From: an uncultured Sphingobacteriales bacterium
GTDB lineage: Bacteria > Bacteroidota > Bacteroidia > Chitinophagales > Chitinophagaceae
Length of the DNA: 6,806 bases
NCBI GenBank assembly: GCA_946479435.1
Contig: CAMLFX010000125.1
Coordinates: forward strand, 1-6,806
Reading direction: 5' to 3'
Part shown: piece by piece, positions 1 through 6,124 of the stretch
How positions within the stretch are numbered: position 1 is the first letter of the stretch
How the letters are laid out: the number at the start of each line of letters is the position of its first letter
Notes under the pieces: model-generated
Told to the model about the DNA's origin: nothing
The model's input: the letters and a program-made list of their open reading frames with translations, nothing else
Database searches by the model: none
Position numbers and translations under genes: made by a program

Positions 1-2484
1 TTACTTCACTACCGTAAATTTCATTATGCTATTGCCTTTGTTTGTATGCAGGCGCAGCTGATATAATCCCGGCGCAACATTGGCAGGCAAGTCAATTATC
101 AGTTCACTTTGCAAAACGGCAAGGTTATTTTGATACACCACCTGTCCGGCCACATTCACAACTTCAAGGCTTTTTAGTTTTGCATTTTGTATTTTCAGCC
201 TGAAACTGCCATCGTTCGGGTTGGGGTACAGCATTACCCCGTCATTACCTTCCATATTCGCTACACCTGTTGCAAAGTTTACCTCTACCGTATCGCTGCT
301 CTTTATCTTTGGTTCTGCACAGGGGTCGCTGCTGCCCACTATACAATTTACTTTATCATAAGGTGCCAGGCCGCTGGTACTCCATATCCTGAAGGTGGCA
401 TTGGCCACATCCCTACCATTCTTTTGCCACTGGAAGGTAGGGTTCTGACCTTCGTTCAGCAGGTCAAGGTCAAAGCTTACCGCACCACCCGGCAAGGCCG
501 GCGACGGGGTACTCTTCACCTTAGCGCTTAGCGGCATCGGCATGTTCACCTCCGTTATCCCTATTTTATTACTATACAGCGTTACCGGGGTGCTGCACAT
601 ACTGGTGCTGTACATACGCACATAAAAGGTGTCACTATCGGCATAAAGTGTAGTGGAATATCGCTGACCTACGGCTCCTGCCAGCAGGTTATTGTTTTTG
701 AACCACTGGTATTGTGCGGGTGCTGTAGTAGGCGGCACGGTTACTAGGGTCAGGTAGGTGCCGGGACATATACTGTCGTTGGGACTGGCATAGGCGCCCA
801 GTGGCGTACCGGGTACTATATCCACGTCTGTTGTCACCTCTGCCGAGCTGCAACCGTTCATCACTGCTTTTACCGTGTAGGTACCTTCGTTGGCCATATC
901 TACGGGTTCTATCACCGGGTTCTGCGCTACACTGGTAAAGCCGTCCGGGCCCGTCCATTCGTAGCCCGTACCGGGAGTAGTGCTATTGGCGTTCAGTATC
1001 AGCTTACCGCCTTCGCATAGCGGGCCGTTATTACCTGCTGCGGGTGTGGCGGGGGTCTGGTTTACCACCACTGTAGTACTTACTGCTGCACTGTTACAGC
1101 CGCTTGCCGTTGCTTTAACGGTATATACACCTGCATCGCTTAATGCCGCCGGACTGATGGATGGATTTTGCAGCAGGCTGCTATAGCCACCGGGGCCCGT
1201 CCATTCATAACCCACACCGGGTGTGGTACTGCTCGCTGTCAGATCAAGGCTGTTGCCGGTGCATACAGGGCTGTTGCTACCTATGGTGGGGGTAGCGGGT
1301 AGGTTCACCACCGTAGCCGTAAAAGTATCCTTGGCTTTGCATTGTGTATTAGGGTCGGTAACGGTTACTATATAGTCGCCACTATTGGCTGTGGTGGCGG
1401 GATTGATAGATGGATTTTGAGCAACGCTGCTGTAAGACGCAGGACCCGTCCAGCCATAGCTGAAAGTGCCGCTATTGCCGGGGGTGGCGGTCAATACCAG
1501 TGCATTGCCCGCGCAGGTAAGGGCATTGCCACCGGCCACTACGCTTACAGGCGATGATTTCACGCGGATGCTCACTCCGTTATCTTCGCTGGTGCGCACG
1601 GCGTTAGTACTTACTACACGTATGCGGTACGTGCTGCTGGGTGTAGTTGTGGCAGGTATTTTACAGCCTACTACCCCATCGCCCGCGGCGGTGACGGAAG
1701 CAGAGCCAATCACATTAGGCGTACCCCCGAAGCCACCGCCTGCGTTCGATAATTCAACATTCAGTACATTGCCGCTGCGAAAAGGTGCATAAGCGAAATA
1801 ATGCACATACAGGCTATCGCCCTGGCAAAGGGAAGTATCGGTATAGGGTTGCTTTATTTCCACCGCCGTATCGGCGTACATAAAGGCAAAAAGCACACCG
1901 GAACCGTTGTAAGTACTGCTGCTGTATAAAGGCATACATATATCCAGGGTACTAATACCGGTACTACTATTTATATCGATACGTGGCGTACGGGCAATGG
2001 GCCCTTTATTTAAGGCCGTAAGCCCGCCACGGTTGTCTATACCAAATGTATCGTTTAAAACTGGGGAATTAACACAGTCATCAAAAGTAAGATTGCCTGA
2101 TGTAAGCACATACCGGTTACCATTTATTTTAAAATAGATAGAATCGCCCAAAGGGCCACCCTGCGATGCATCGCGGTTATCAAGCGCCCTGCAAAGGAAC
2201 CGTACCGTATATACCGGAGATGAAAAACTAAAACGCAATGCTGAAGAATCTCGGTTCAGACTACCATCCACCGGGGCGATCTCATATTCTCCATTGCTGT
2301 AACAGAATAAAGGATAAGTATTTGGTGTCCTGAAAGCATTACCATACGGATTACTTACCGTAACCGTTATACCGGCCTGGGTCAGGCTGTTGCCCACTGT
2401 AGCGTTTACACCGTAATAGATAGGCTGCGAAAGGGCTATATGGCCGCACAGCAACAGCATAAATAGGTAGAGATATTTTTTCAT
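1..2484 (-). CDS. Secreted Ig-like repeat protein with T9SS type A sorting domain
   Basis: Complete 827-residue gene; its stop codon is the first three bases of the window and its ATG is followed by a clear signal peptide (Lys2-Lys3, hydrophobic core about residues 4-18, likely cut near Ser19-Gln20). Residues about 21-205 form an N-terminal domain I do not recognise. Residues about 206-310 resemble a module common in Bacteroidota surface proteins (GN-x-L-x-VELS, an IG turn, then YRIRV). Three Ig-like repeats follow (about 311-393, 394-474, 475-556), each with a WTGP motif (345, 428, 510) and a flanking cysteine pair (324/382, 408/463, 490/545). Two divergent Ig-like domains follow (about 557-645 and 646-737; FQWQKNG at 684). 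The C-terminal domain (about 741-827) has YPNPN at 753, a V-x-NVAGQVV strand and LPANVAPGLYQLRL, as in T9SS type A signals. Inferred role: secreted or surface-anchored adhesin or structural protein; the ligand is unknown. It is transcribed divergently from the next gene, and its terminator lies outside the window. Confidence 0.93.
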   Translation of the reverse strand: MKKYLYLFMLLLCGHIALSQPIYYGVNATVGNSLTQAGITVTVSNPYGNAFRTPNTYPLFCYSNGEYEIAPVDGSLNRDSSALRFSFSSPVYTVRFLCRALDNRDASQGGPLGDSIYFKINGNRYVLTSGNLTFDDCVNSPVLNDTFGIDNRGGLTALNKGPIARTPRIDINSSTGISTLDICMPLYSSSTYNGSGVLFAFMYADTAVEIKQPYTDTSLCQGDSLYVHYFAYAPFRSGNVLNVELSNAGGGFGGTPNVIGSASVTAAGDGVVGCKIPATTTPSSTYRIRVVSTNAVRTSEDNGVSIRVKSSPVSVVAGGNALTCAGNALVLTATPGNSGTFSYGWTGPASYSSVAQNPSINPATTANSGDYIVTVTDPNTQCKAKDTFTATVVNLPATPTIGSNSPVCTGNSLDLTASSTTPGVGYEWTGPGGYSSLLQNPSISPAALSDAGVYTVKATASGCNSAAVSTTVVVNQTPATPAAGNNGPLCEGGKLILNANSTTPGTGYEWTGPDGFTSVAQNPVIEPVDMANEGTYTVKAVMNGCSSAEVTTDVDIVPGTPLGAYASPNDSICPGTYLTLVTVPPTTAPAQYQWFKNNNLLAGAVGQRYSTTLYADSDTFYVRMYSTSMCSTPVTLYSNKIGITEVNMPMPLSAKVKSTPSPALPGGAVSFDLDLLNEGQNPTFQWQKNGRDVANATFRIWSTSGLAPYDKVNCIVGSSDPCAEPKIKSSDTVEVNFATGVANMEGNDGVMLYPNPNDGSFRLKIQNAKLKSLEVVNVAGQVVYQNNLAVLQSELIIDLPANVAPGLYQLRLHTNKGNSIMKFTVVK
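817..1554 (-). repeat. Three tandem Ig-like domain repeats within the 827-residue protein
   Basis: This block encodes residues about 311-556, three consecutive units of 81-83 residues. Each has a first cysteine within CxGxxLxL, a Y-x-WTGP core, a QNPSI-type turn followed by P, a (S/E)GxYxV strand and a second cysteine. Units 2 and 3 are closest to one another (both contain TPG-x-GYEWTGP), and unit 1 is the most diverged (FSYGWTGP). The pattern points to internal duplication of one domain. The next two Ig-like domains downstream lack WTGP and so are older or of different origin. Confidence 0.85.
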
Positions 2485-2561
2485 GATAGATACCGGAAAT
2501 ATAGCGACTAATATAAAATAAAATTACCAAAAAACTTAATAATAAGATACAACTGCTATGC

Positions 2562-2594
2562 TTGACTTATTAATATTTAATGAGTTATTTTATG
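2562..2594 (+). promoter_or_regulatory. Candidate Bacteroidota-type promoter for the 540-residue protein gene
   Basis: A TTG at 2562-2564 is followed after 21 bases by TATTTTATG (2586-2594), an imperfect version of the Bacteroidota -7 element TAnnTTTG. Taken alone this is weak. It is supported by position: the better promoter of the downstream paralogue has its TA start 15 bases before the aligned arm core (4396 to 4411), and here the same distance is 15 (2586 to 2601). The implied transcript start is about 2596-2600, so the inverted-repeat arm would form the mRNA 5' end. Confidence 0.35.
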
Positions 2595-2595
2595 C

Positions 2596-2612
2596 TATAT
2601 AATATTCCTTAA
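2596..2612 (+). repeat. Left arm of 17-bp perfect inverted repeat framing the 540-residue gene
   Basis: TATATAATATTCCTTAA is the exact reverse complement of 4284-4300, which lies 1.67 kb away beyond the stop codon. The arm lies 18 bases before the ATG, near the predicted transcript start. The bases just outside each arm do not match, so the repeat has sharp ends. Confidence 0.85.
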
Positions 2613-2630
2613 ACCATAATTACAAACTAA

Positions 2631-4253
2631 ATGAAAACAAAAAACCTGATCGCACGCCTGTCGGCGTGCCTGGCCCTTGGCCTCCTATCGCACAACCTGC
2701 AAGCACAACCTCCCATCGTTTATCCGGCTACTATGCCCGATCTGAATGCCGGCAGGCCCACCAACCCGCAAAACCTGAACTGCGACATGATACAGTTTGT
2801 GTTGGGCAGCAACCAGAATACGTTCTCTGCCATTGTTTGGGATAATTACCCCGTATCCGGTACACCCAGCGTCAGCATCAAGCTCGATTTTCGTGGTTAT
2901 ACCGGTGGCGGCATCTCATCACCGGTTGCAATACCCCTTGCCAACGCAGCGCGGCCAGACGTAGCTATAGGTATTACAGGCAGCCAGATTTACCTGGGGG
3001 TCACCTACGAACGTAACAAGCTGGCCATGCTGAATGTGTACCCGGTAACCTTCACTACTTCGCCTTACAATGTAAGCCTGGGCGCACCGGTGGTTTGCAC
3101 CTTATCCAGCACGGGCACAACAGCAACCTGGCCGCATATAGATGCCTGGATTAATCCTCCAGGTGTTGCACCATACAGCTGTTACCAAATACCCGATTTC
3201 GTTACTACCTGGCAAGAGCTGAGTGGAGGTGTGTATAATTTAAAAGCTGCTACGAGGACCTTCGCTGCTCCTCTAACTCCCGGCACCGTTAATATGATAC
3301 CCACTAACGCTACCGATATTGTAAATTCAGACGTGTCGGCACGGGTAGATTACAATACTGTCACTTTTTCAAGAATAACATATATGAGCGTGGTCTATAC
3401 TAAAAATAATGGTAGTTTAAAAGACCTGTATGCTTCCACAGGTCAACCTATATTAACATCAACCCCAACTACGTTAGAGACTGCCCAGAAACTGGAAGCC
3501 CCACGTATAGAATCGCGCAACTACTTACCTACCGGTTATAGCGCAGCTACCTGGATGGCGGTATGCCCTAAGCTGAATGGCAGCAGCGGCCTGCGCGAAA
3601 TAAGGCAGTATGACAATAACGGTGGCGCGCAAAATGTATCGGCAACCTTTGGTGCTACCGATGATTATAGCAATGCAGCCATATCGGGCACATCGGGCGA
3701 GCCATTTTATGGTAGCAGTGTCTGGTATCATGTACATGGTATTATTGCCAATGGCGTTGGTAATACCAGGGTTAAAATGACACCGATTACTTTTACCGGT
3801 GGCCCCGGCACTTTAGCACCGAGCTATCTTGAAGTAAACCAGACGCCAATGACCGCTGCCAGCCCCGGTACTATTGTGGCAGCATCAGGTAGTAGCTCCA
3901 CAGGCACGCATCAGTTGGCTGCCTGGTACGATCCTACTATGGCAATACCATCAATCATGTACAAAATATCATACGATTCCTCAAGCTCGCCACACTTCCG
4001 TGCTACCGGTGTTAGCAATGTAACCACGGCAGGTTTGGTAACTTTATACCCTAACCCTACCAATGGCGATATAATGCTAAGCGGCATAGAAAAAGCAGAC
4101 TATATAGTTATGGATGCTATAGGGCGCCAGGTAAGCAGTGGTATTGCCCTGCCCGGTAACCCTATACAAACCGCATGGTTGCCGGCCGGCAACTATTTCC
4201 TGAAAGTTTCAGAAAATGGCCGGCAGGAAACACTACGCTTTGTAAAACAATAA
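2631..4253 (+). CDS. Secreted propeller-like protein with T9SS type A sorting domain (paralogue 1)
   Basis: 540 residues. The signal peptide has basic residues Lys2, Lys4 and Arg9, a core at about 10-20, and likely cleavage near AQA-Gln26. The middle holds about seven units 50-70 residues apart, starting near 52 (DMIQFV), 109 (PDVAIG), 168 (PHIDAW), 234, 291 (PRIESR), 347 (SNAAIS) and 426 (HQLAAWYD). Each has a short P-(D/H/R)-(V/I) type opening, a hydrophobic strand and a later G-containing turn. I read these as blades of a beta-propeller; that is inference, not an identified family. The C-terminal domain (about 456-540) has LYPNPTNGD at 472, VMDAIGRQV, LPAGNYFLKV at 517 and a final RFVKQ, marking T9SS export and probable surface attachment. 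A hand count against the downstream paralogue gives 36 identities in the last 85 residues without gaps. The 5' half is richer in GC than the downstream paralogue. No catalytic motif is seen, and the substrate or ligand is unknown. The inverted-repeat arms and the terminator suggest a single-gene transcript. Confidence 0.92.
   Translation: MKTKNLIARLSACLALGLLSHNLQAQPPIVYPATMPDLNAGRPTNPQNLNCDMIQFVLGSNQNTFSAIVWDNYPVSGTPSVSIKLDFRGYTGGGISSPVAIPLANAARPDVAIGITGSQIYLGVTYERNKLAMLNVYPVTFTTSPYNVSLGAPVVCTLSSTGTTATWPHIDAWINPPGVAPYSCYQIPDFVTTWQELSGGVYNLKAATRTFAAPLTPGTVNMIPTNATDIVNSDVSARVDYNTVTFSRITYMSVVYTKNNGSLKDLYASTGQPILTSTPTTLETAQKLEAPRIESRNYLPTGYSAATWMAVCPKLNGSSGLREIRQYDNNGGAQNVSATFGATDDYSNAAISGTSGEPFYGSSVWYHVHGIIANGVGNTRVKMTPITFTGGPGTLAPSYLEVNQTPMTAASPGTIVAASGSSSTGTHQLAAWYDPTMAIPSIMYKISYDSSSSPHFRATGVSNVTTAGLVTLYPNPTNGDIMLSGIEKADYIVMDAIGRQVSSGIALPGNPIQTAWLPAGNYFLKVSENGRQETLRFVKQ
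2652..2669 (+). other. GC-rich hairpin inside the signal-peptide coding region
   Basis: GCACGCC (2652-2658) and GGCGTGC (2663-2669) are exact reverse complements separated by the 4-base loop TGTC. The stem begins 18 bases after the ATG codon and covers codons 8-13. It would form a stable mRNA hairpin just inside the ribosome start footprint. The surrounding 5' leader is AT-rich and otherwise unstructured. It may be only a by-product of codon choice. Confidence 0.6.
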
Positions 4254-4283
4254 CTAAATCCACTATCAACATATTTTAAAACC

Positions 4284-4300
4284 TTAAGGAATATTATATA
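4284..4300 (+). repeat. Right arm of 17-bp perfect inverted repeat framing the 540-residue gene
   Basis: TTAAGGAATATTATATA begins 30 bases after the stop codon and ends 3 bases before the terminator stem. It is the exact reverse complement of 2596-2612. In the mRNA it could pair with the 5' end to form a 17-bp helix adjacent to the terminator hairpin. Confidence 0.85.
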
Positions 4301-4303
4301 CAG

Positions 4304-4332
4304 ACAGCACCTATCCGGGTGCTGTTTTGTTT
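4304..4332 (+). terminator. Intrinsic terminator of the 540-residue protein gene
   Basis: ACAGCACC (4304-4311) pairs with GGTGCTGT (4318-4325) around the 6-base loop TATCCG, followed by TTTGTTT. This is a standard rho-independent layout about 50 bases after the stop codon. The core from 4305 to 4324 is identical to the terminator of the next gene. Confidence 0.88.
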
Positions 4333-4372
4333 CCAATTCTTTTAAATTTAAATGTTTAATAATAGCAGGCTA

Positions 4373-4403
4373 TTGCAATTAGCTATTCCATTATCTATCT
4401 TTA
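4373..4403 (+). promoter_or_regulatory. Bacteroidota-type promoter for the 520-residue protein gene
   Basis: TTG at 4373-4375 is separated by 20 bases from TATCTTTA (4396-4403), one base off the -7 consensus TAnnTTTG. The spacing suits the primary sigma factor of this phylum. The expected transcript start is about 4408-4411, giving a leader of about 30 bases that starts inside the inverted-repeat arm. With the terminator just upstream, this gene probably has its own transcript. Confidence 0.55.
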
Positions 4404-4407
4404 AATC

Positions 4408-4425
4408 ATTAACATTTCATTAACC
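4408..4425 (+). repeat. Left arm of inverted repeat framing the 520-residue gene
   Basis: ATTAACATTTC (4408-4418) is the exact reverse complement of 6039-6049. TAACC (4421-4425) is the reverse complement of GGTTA (6031-6035), with a 2-by-3 base internal loop between the two stems. The arm lies about 20 bases before the ATG, aligned with the arm of the upstream paralogue. Confidence 0.65.
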
Positions 4426-4439
4426 TAAAAATCCAAATT

Positions 4440-6002
4440 ATGAAAAACAAAATTTTAAGTTCATTAGCGCTTCTATGCCTGTTTGTTACATACAACCCAT
4501 ATAAAAGTTCAGGCCAAATATATGCGGCTATGAACCCGGATATAAAATCAGTGGGTGTTACCACTGGTGCAATTGTTTCAACTGTTAATACCGATATGAT
4601 AGAATTTGTAGAACCTATAAGCGGTACAACTCAAACGCTGACGGTTGTTACCTGGGATGAAATAGTTTCCGGAATAAGTACATGCCACTTACAAATGGAA
4701 AGTAGTTTAGGCGCTCCTGTTTCTGTCACATTGCCTAAAAACAAGAGTACACATCCTGATGTTGTAATATCCTGGGTGAATAATTACCAGATTTATATTG
4801 GTGTTATTTATGAAAATAATGGCACGATAGGGCTAGCATCTTATTTATATGATTTAACCCTTCCTTTCATAAGCCTTAGCCTTGCTCAAGACAATGTTAT
4901 ATCTACCGGTGTCGATAATAAAAACCCGCATATTGATATGCACGCTGTATATGGATCAAATTTATCAGGTTTTCGCTTACTTAGGTATTATGCGGCAGTT
5001 TGGCAACAAGGTACGGGCACATACGGTATACTTAAAGGCTGCTGGGGAGATTTGCCTGTTGCAAGCAACTTAGGTAATTTAGGCTTTAATATTGGTGCTT
5101 ACAGTGGCGCAATAGCACGAAATCCTGACATATCATGCTACTCTACCGTCACAGCCGACAATATTGCCGTAATTTTTGAAAAAAGCGGCGGTGATCTGGT
5201 TGTGATAACTCAAGATAAGATGAATCCTTCAGGTCCGGTTGGCACTACGATAAATAGTGCTGGCACTTATGGGGCTCCCCGTATTGAGTCGCAAAGCCAC
5301 CCTGTTTTGTCAGGTAGCCAATGGCAGGCAATATGCCCTGTTTTAAGTGGTACAGTTTATCAGGCACGCATGTATGGCAATGGAATAGCTATGTTTAATA
5401 TGTCAGCCGGTATAAATACTACTCCAAGCTATTCGCAGGTAGCTATCTCGGGTGGTAGCGGTGGAGGATTAGGTTCTGGTTTTTTTAGTGATAATTACGT
5501 CGCTTCGACACGGCCTGATGCAACTTCTGATGCTAATTATGTGTACGATAACATACGGGCTAGTTCTGGTACTACCAGCACTGGTTACTTTGAAACTAAC
5601 ATGACAGCTATGGGTACCGCCCCATCTTTGCCCCTGGCAGTAGGAAGCTCAAGCAATAGCGGAAATTATTTAATAAGTGCCTGGTATAACCCGCTTGCTA
5701 CACCCCGTGATATTTATTATAAAGTAACAGGTATGCCCTTATCTTTCAGATCAACCGGAGTAAATGAAGTTTCAGGAAATGGTAATATTAAACTTTATCC
5801 TAACCCTGCCGATAATGCCATAACTGTAGAAGGCATTAAAGAAGCTAATTATAATGTAATAGATATGGCAGGCCGTACAATGCTTACAGGTTGGGCAAAT
5901 GGCACAACAAGCATCAGCATCAGCAGCCTTGCTGCAGGCAATTACGTACTGCAACTGAATGAAGCAGGTACTGTAAGTGCCCGTCGCTTCACTAAACAAT
6001 AA
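4440..6002 (+). CDS. Secreted propeller-like protein with T9SS type A sorting domain (paralogue 2)
   Basis: 520 residues. The signal peptide has Lys2 and Lys4, then a hydrophobic core at about 5-17; cleavage is probably near SSG-Gln26. Seven blade-like units begin near residues 51 (TDMIEFV), 106 (PDVVIS), 163 (PHIDMH), 229 (PDISCY), 280 (PRIESQ), 332 (SQVAIS) and 407 (SGNYLISAWYN). Several contain a W-or-Y strand followed by a G-x-(L/V) turn, consistent with beta-propeller blades (inference). The C-terminal domain (about 436-520) has LYPNPADNA at 452, VIDMAGRTM, LAAGNYVLQL and a final RRFTKQ, which directs T9SS export and surface anchoring. It shares unit order, APRIES, YS-x-x-AISG and SAWY/AAWY blocks with the upstream protein, so the two arose by tandem duplication and then diverged strongly. 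This copy is visibly more AT-rich. No enzyme motif is seen. The gene has its own promoter, framing repeat and terminator. Confidence 0.92.
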   Translation: MKNKILSSLALLCLFVTYNPYKSSGQIYAAMNPDIKSVGVTTGAIVSTVNTDMIEFVEPISGTTQTLTVVTWDEIVSGISTCHLQMESSLGAPVSVTLPKNKSTHPDVVISWVNNYQIYIGVIYENNGTIGLASYLYDLTLPFISLSLAQDNVISTGVDNKNPHIDMHAVYGSNLSGFRLLRYYAAVWQQGTGTYGILKGCWGDLPVASNLGNLGFNIGAYSGAIARNPDISCYSTVTADNIAVIFEKSGGDLVVITQDKMNPSGPVGTTINSAGTYGAPRIESQSHPVLSGSQWQAICPVLSGTVYQARMYGNGIAMFNMSAGINTTPSYSQVAISGGSGGGLGSGFFSDNYVASTRPDATSDANYVYDNIRASSGTTSTGYFETNMTAMGTAPSLPLAVGSSSNSGNYLISAWYNPLATPRDIYYKVTGMPLSFRSTGVNEVSGNGNIKLYPNPADNAITVEGIKEANYNVIDMAGRTMLTGWANGTTSISISSLAAGNYVLQLNEAGTVSARRFTKQ

Positions 6003-6030
6003 ACATTAATCCACATCACAAAAAACAAAC

Positions 6031-6049
6031 GGTTATACGAAATGTTAAT
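6031..6049 (+). repeat. Right arm of inverted repeat framing the 520-residue gene
   Basis: GGTTA and GAAATGTTAAT (6031-6035, 6039-6049) complement 4421-4425 and 4408-4418 respectively. The arm begins 28 bases after the stop codon and ends 4 bases before the terminator stem, matching the layout of the upstream gene. Confidence 0.65.
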
Positions 6050-6053
6050 ACAG

Positions 6054-6083
6054 GCAGCACCTATCCGGGTGCTGCTTTGTTTT
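6054..6083 (+). terminator. Intrinsic terminator of the 520-residue protein gene
   Basis: GCAGCACC (6054-6061) pairs with GGTGCTGC (6068-6075) around the loop TATCCG, then TTTGTTTT. Core, loop and T tract match the upstream terminator. The outer base pair is G-C here and A-T there, so a substitution on one side is matched on the other. Confidence 0.88.
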
Positions 6084-6090
6084 ATAGCTA

Positions 6091-6121
6091 TTCGCATCTT
6101 GCCAATAATTGCGTATATTTG
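6091..6121 (+). promoter_or_regulatory. Bacteroidota-type promoter upstream of doxX
   Basis: TATATTTG (6114-6121) is an exact match to the -7 element TAnnTTTG. TTCG (6091-6094), one base off the -33 TTTG, precedes it by 19 bases. The start point would be about 6126-6128, giving doxX a leader of about 265 bases, far longer than the roughly 30-base leaders of the two genes upstream. A small palindrome (TTGTT-ATG-AACAA, 6119-6131) overlaps the start point. Confidence 0.6.
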
Positions 6122-6124
6122 TTA

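Larger units (their letters stand above)
2485..2630. promoter_or_regulatory. Divergent intergenic region between the Ig-repeat gene and the first propeller-like gene
   Basis: This strongly AT-rich 146-base gap must hold the promoters of both divergent genes. For the minus-strand gene I see only weak -7 candidates: the complement of 2496-2503 reads TATATTTC, but it would leave almost no 5' leader, and no well-spaced -33 element accompanies it. I therefore do not call that promoter. The plus-strand side holds a weak promoter candidate and the left arm of a long inverted repeat, both listed separately. No Shine-Dalgarno sequence precedes either start. Confidence 0.5.

Noticed and set aside
187..1792. 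Several open frames on the plus strand opposite the 827-residue gene, and one overlapping minus-strand frame (689-958)
   Set aside because: They lie within a convincingly coding gene with signal peptide, repeated domains and sorting signal. Their translations are low-complexity and lack family features.
2485..2520. Promoter of the 827-residue gene at the complement of 2496-2503 (TATATTTC)
   Set aside because: It would leave only a few bases before the ATG, and no -33 element has suitable spacing.
2631..2700. Possible lipoprotein signals: all three secreted proteins have Cys at residue 13, with LSAC in the 540-residue protein
   Set aside because: In that protein Arg9 interrupts the stretch before the cysteine and the hydrophobic core follows it. 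The other two lack Gly, Ala or Ser before the cysteine. The shared position looks coincidental; standard signal peptides fit better.
3525..3737. Minus-strand frame within the 540-residue gene
   Set aside because: Shadow of the real reading frame, with no recognisable motifs.
4178..4193. 16-bp perfect palindrome GTTGCCGGCCGGCAAC
   Set aside because: It encodes the conserved LPAGNY segment of the sorting domain, and a palindrome with an 8-base half-site has an appreciable chance of arising in a window this size.
4882..5073. Plus-strand alternate frame within the 520-residue gene, and a minus-strand frame at 5772-5999
   Set aside because: Both are inside the propeller-like gene, whose own frame is continuous and paralogous to its neighbour.
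4304..6083. Terminator and arm segments as integron attC-like recombination sites around gene cassettes
   Set aside because: No R and L box consensus (RYYYAAC / GTTRRRY) frames the hairpins. The GC stem followed by a T tract is explained by intrinsic termination.
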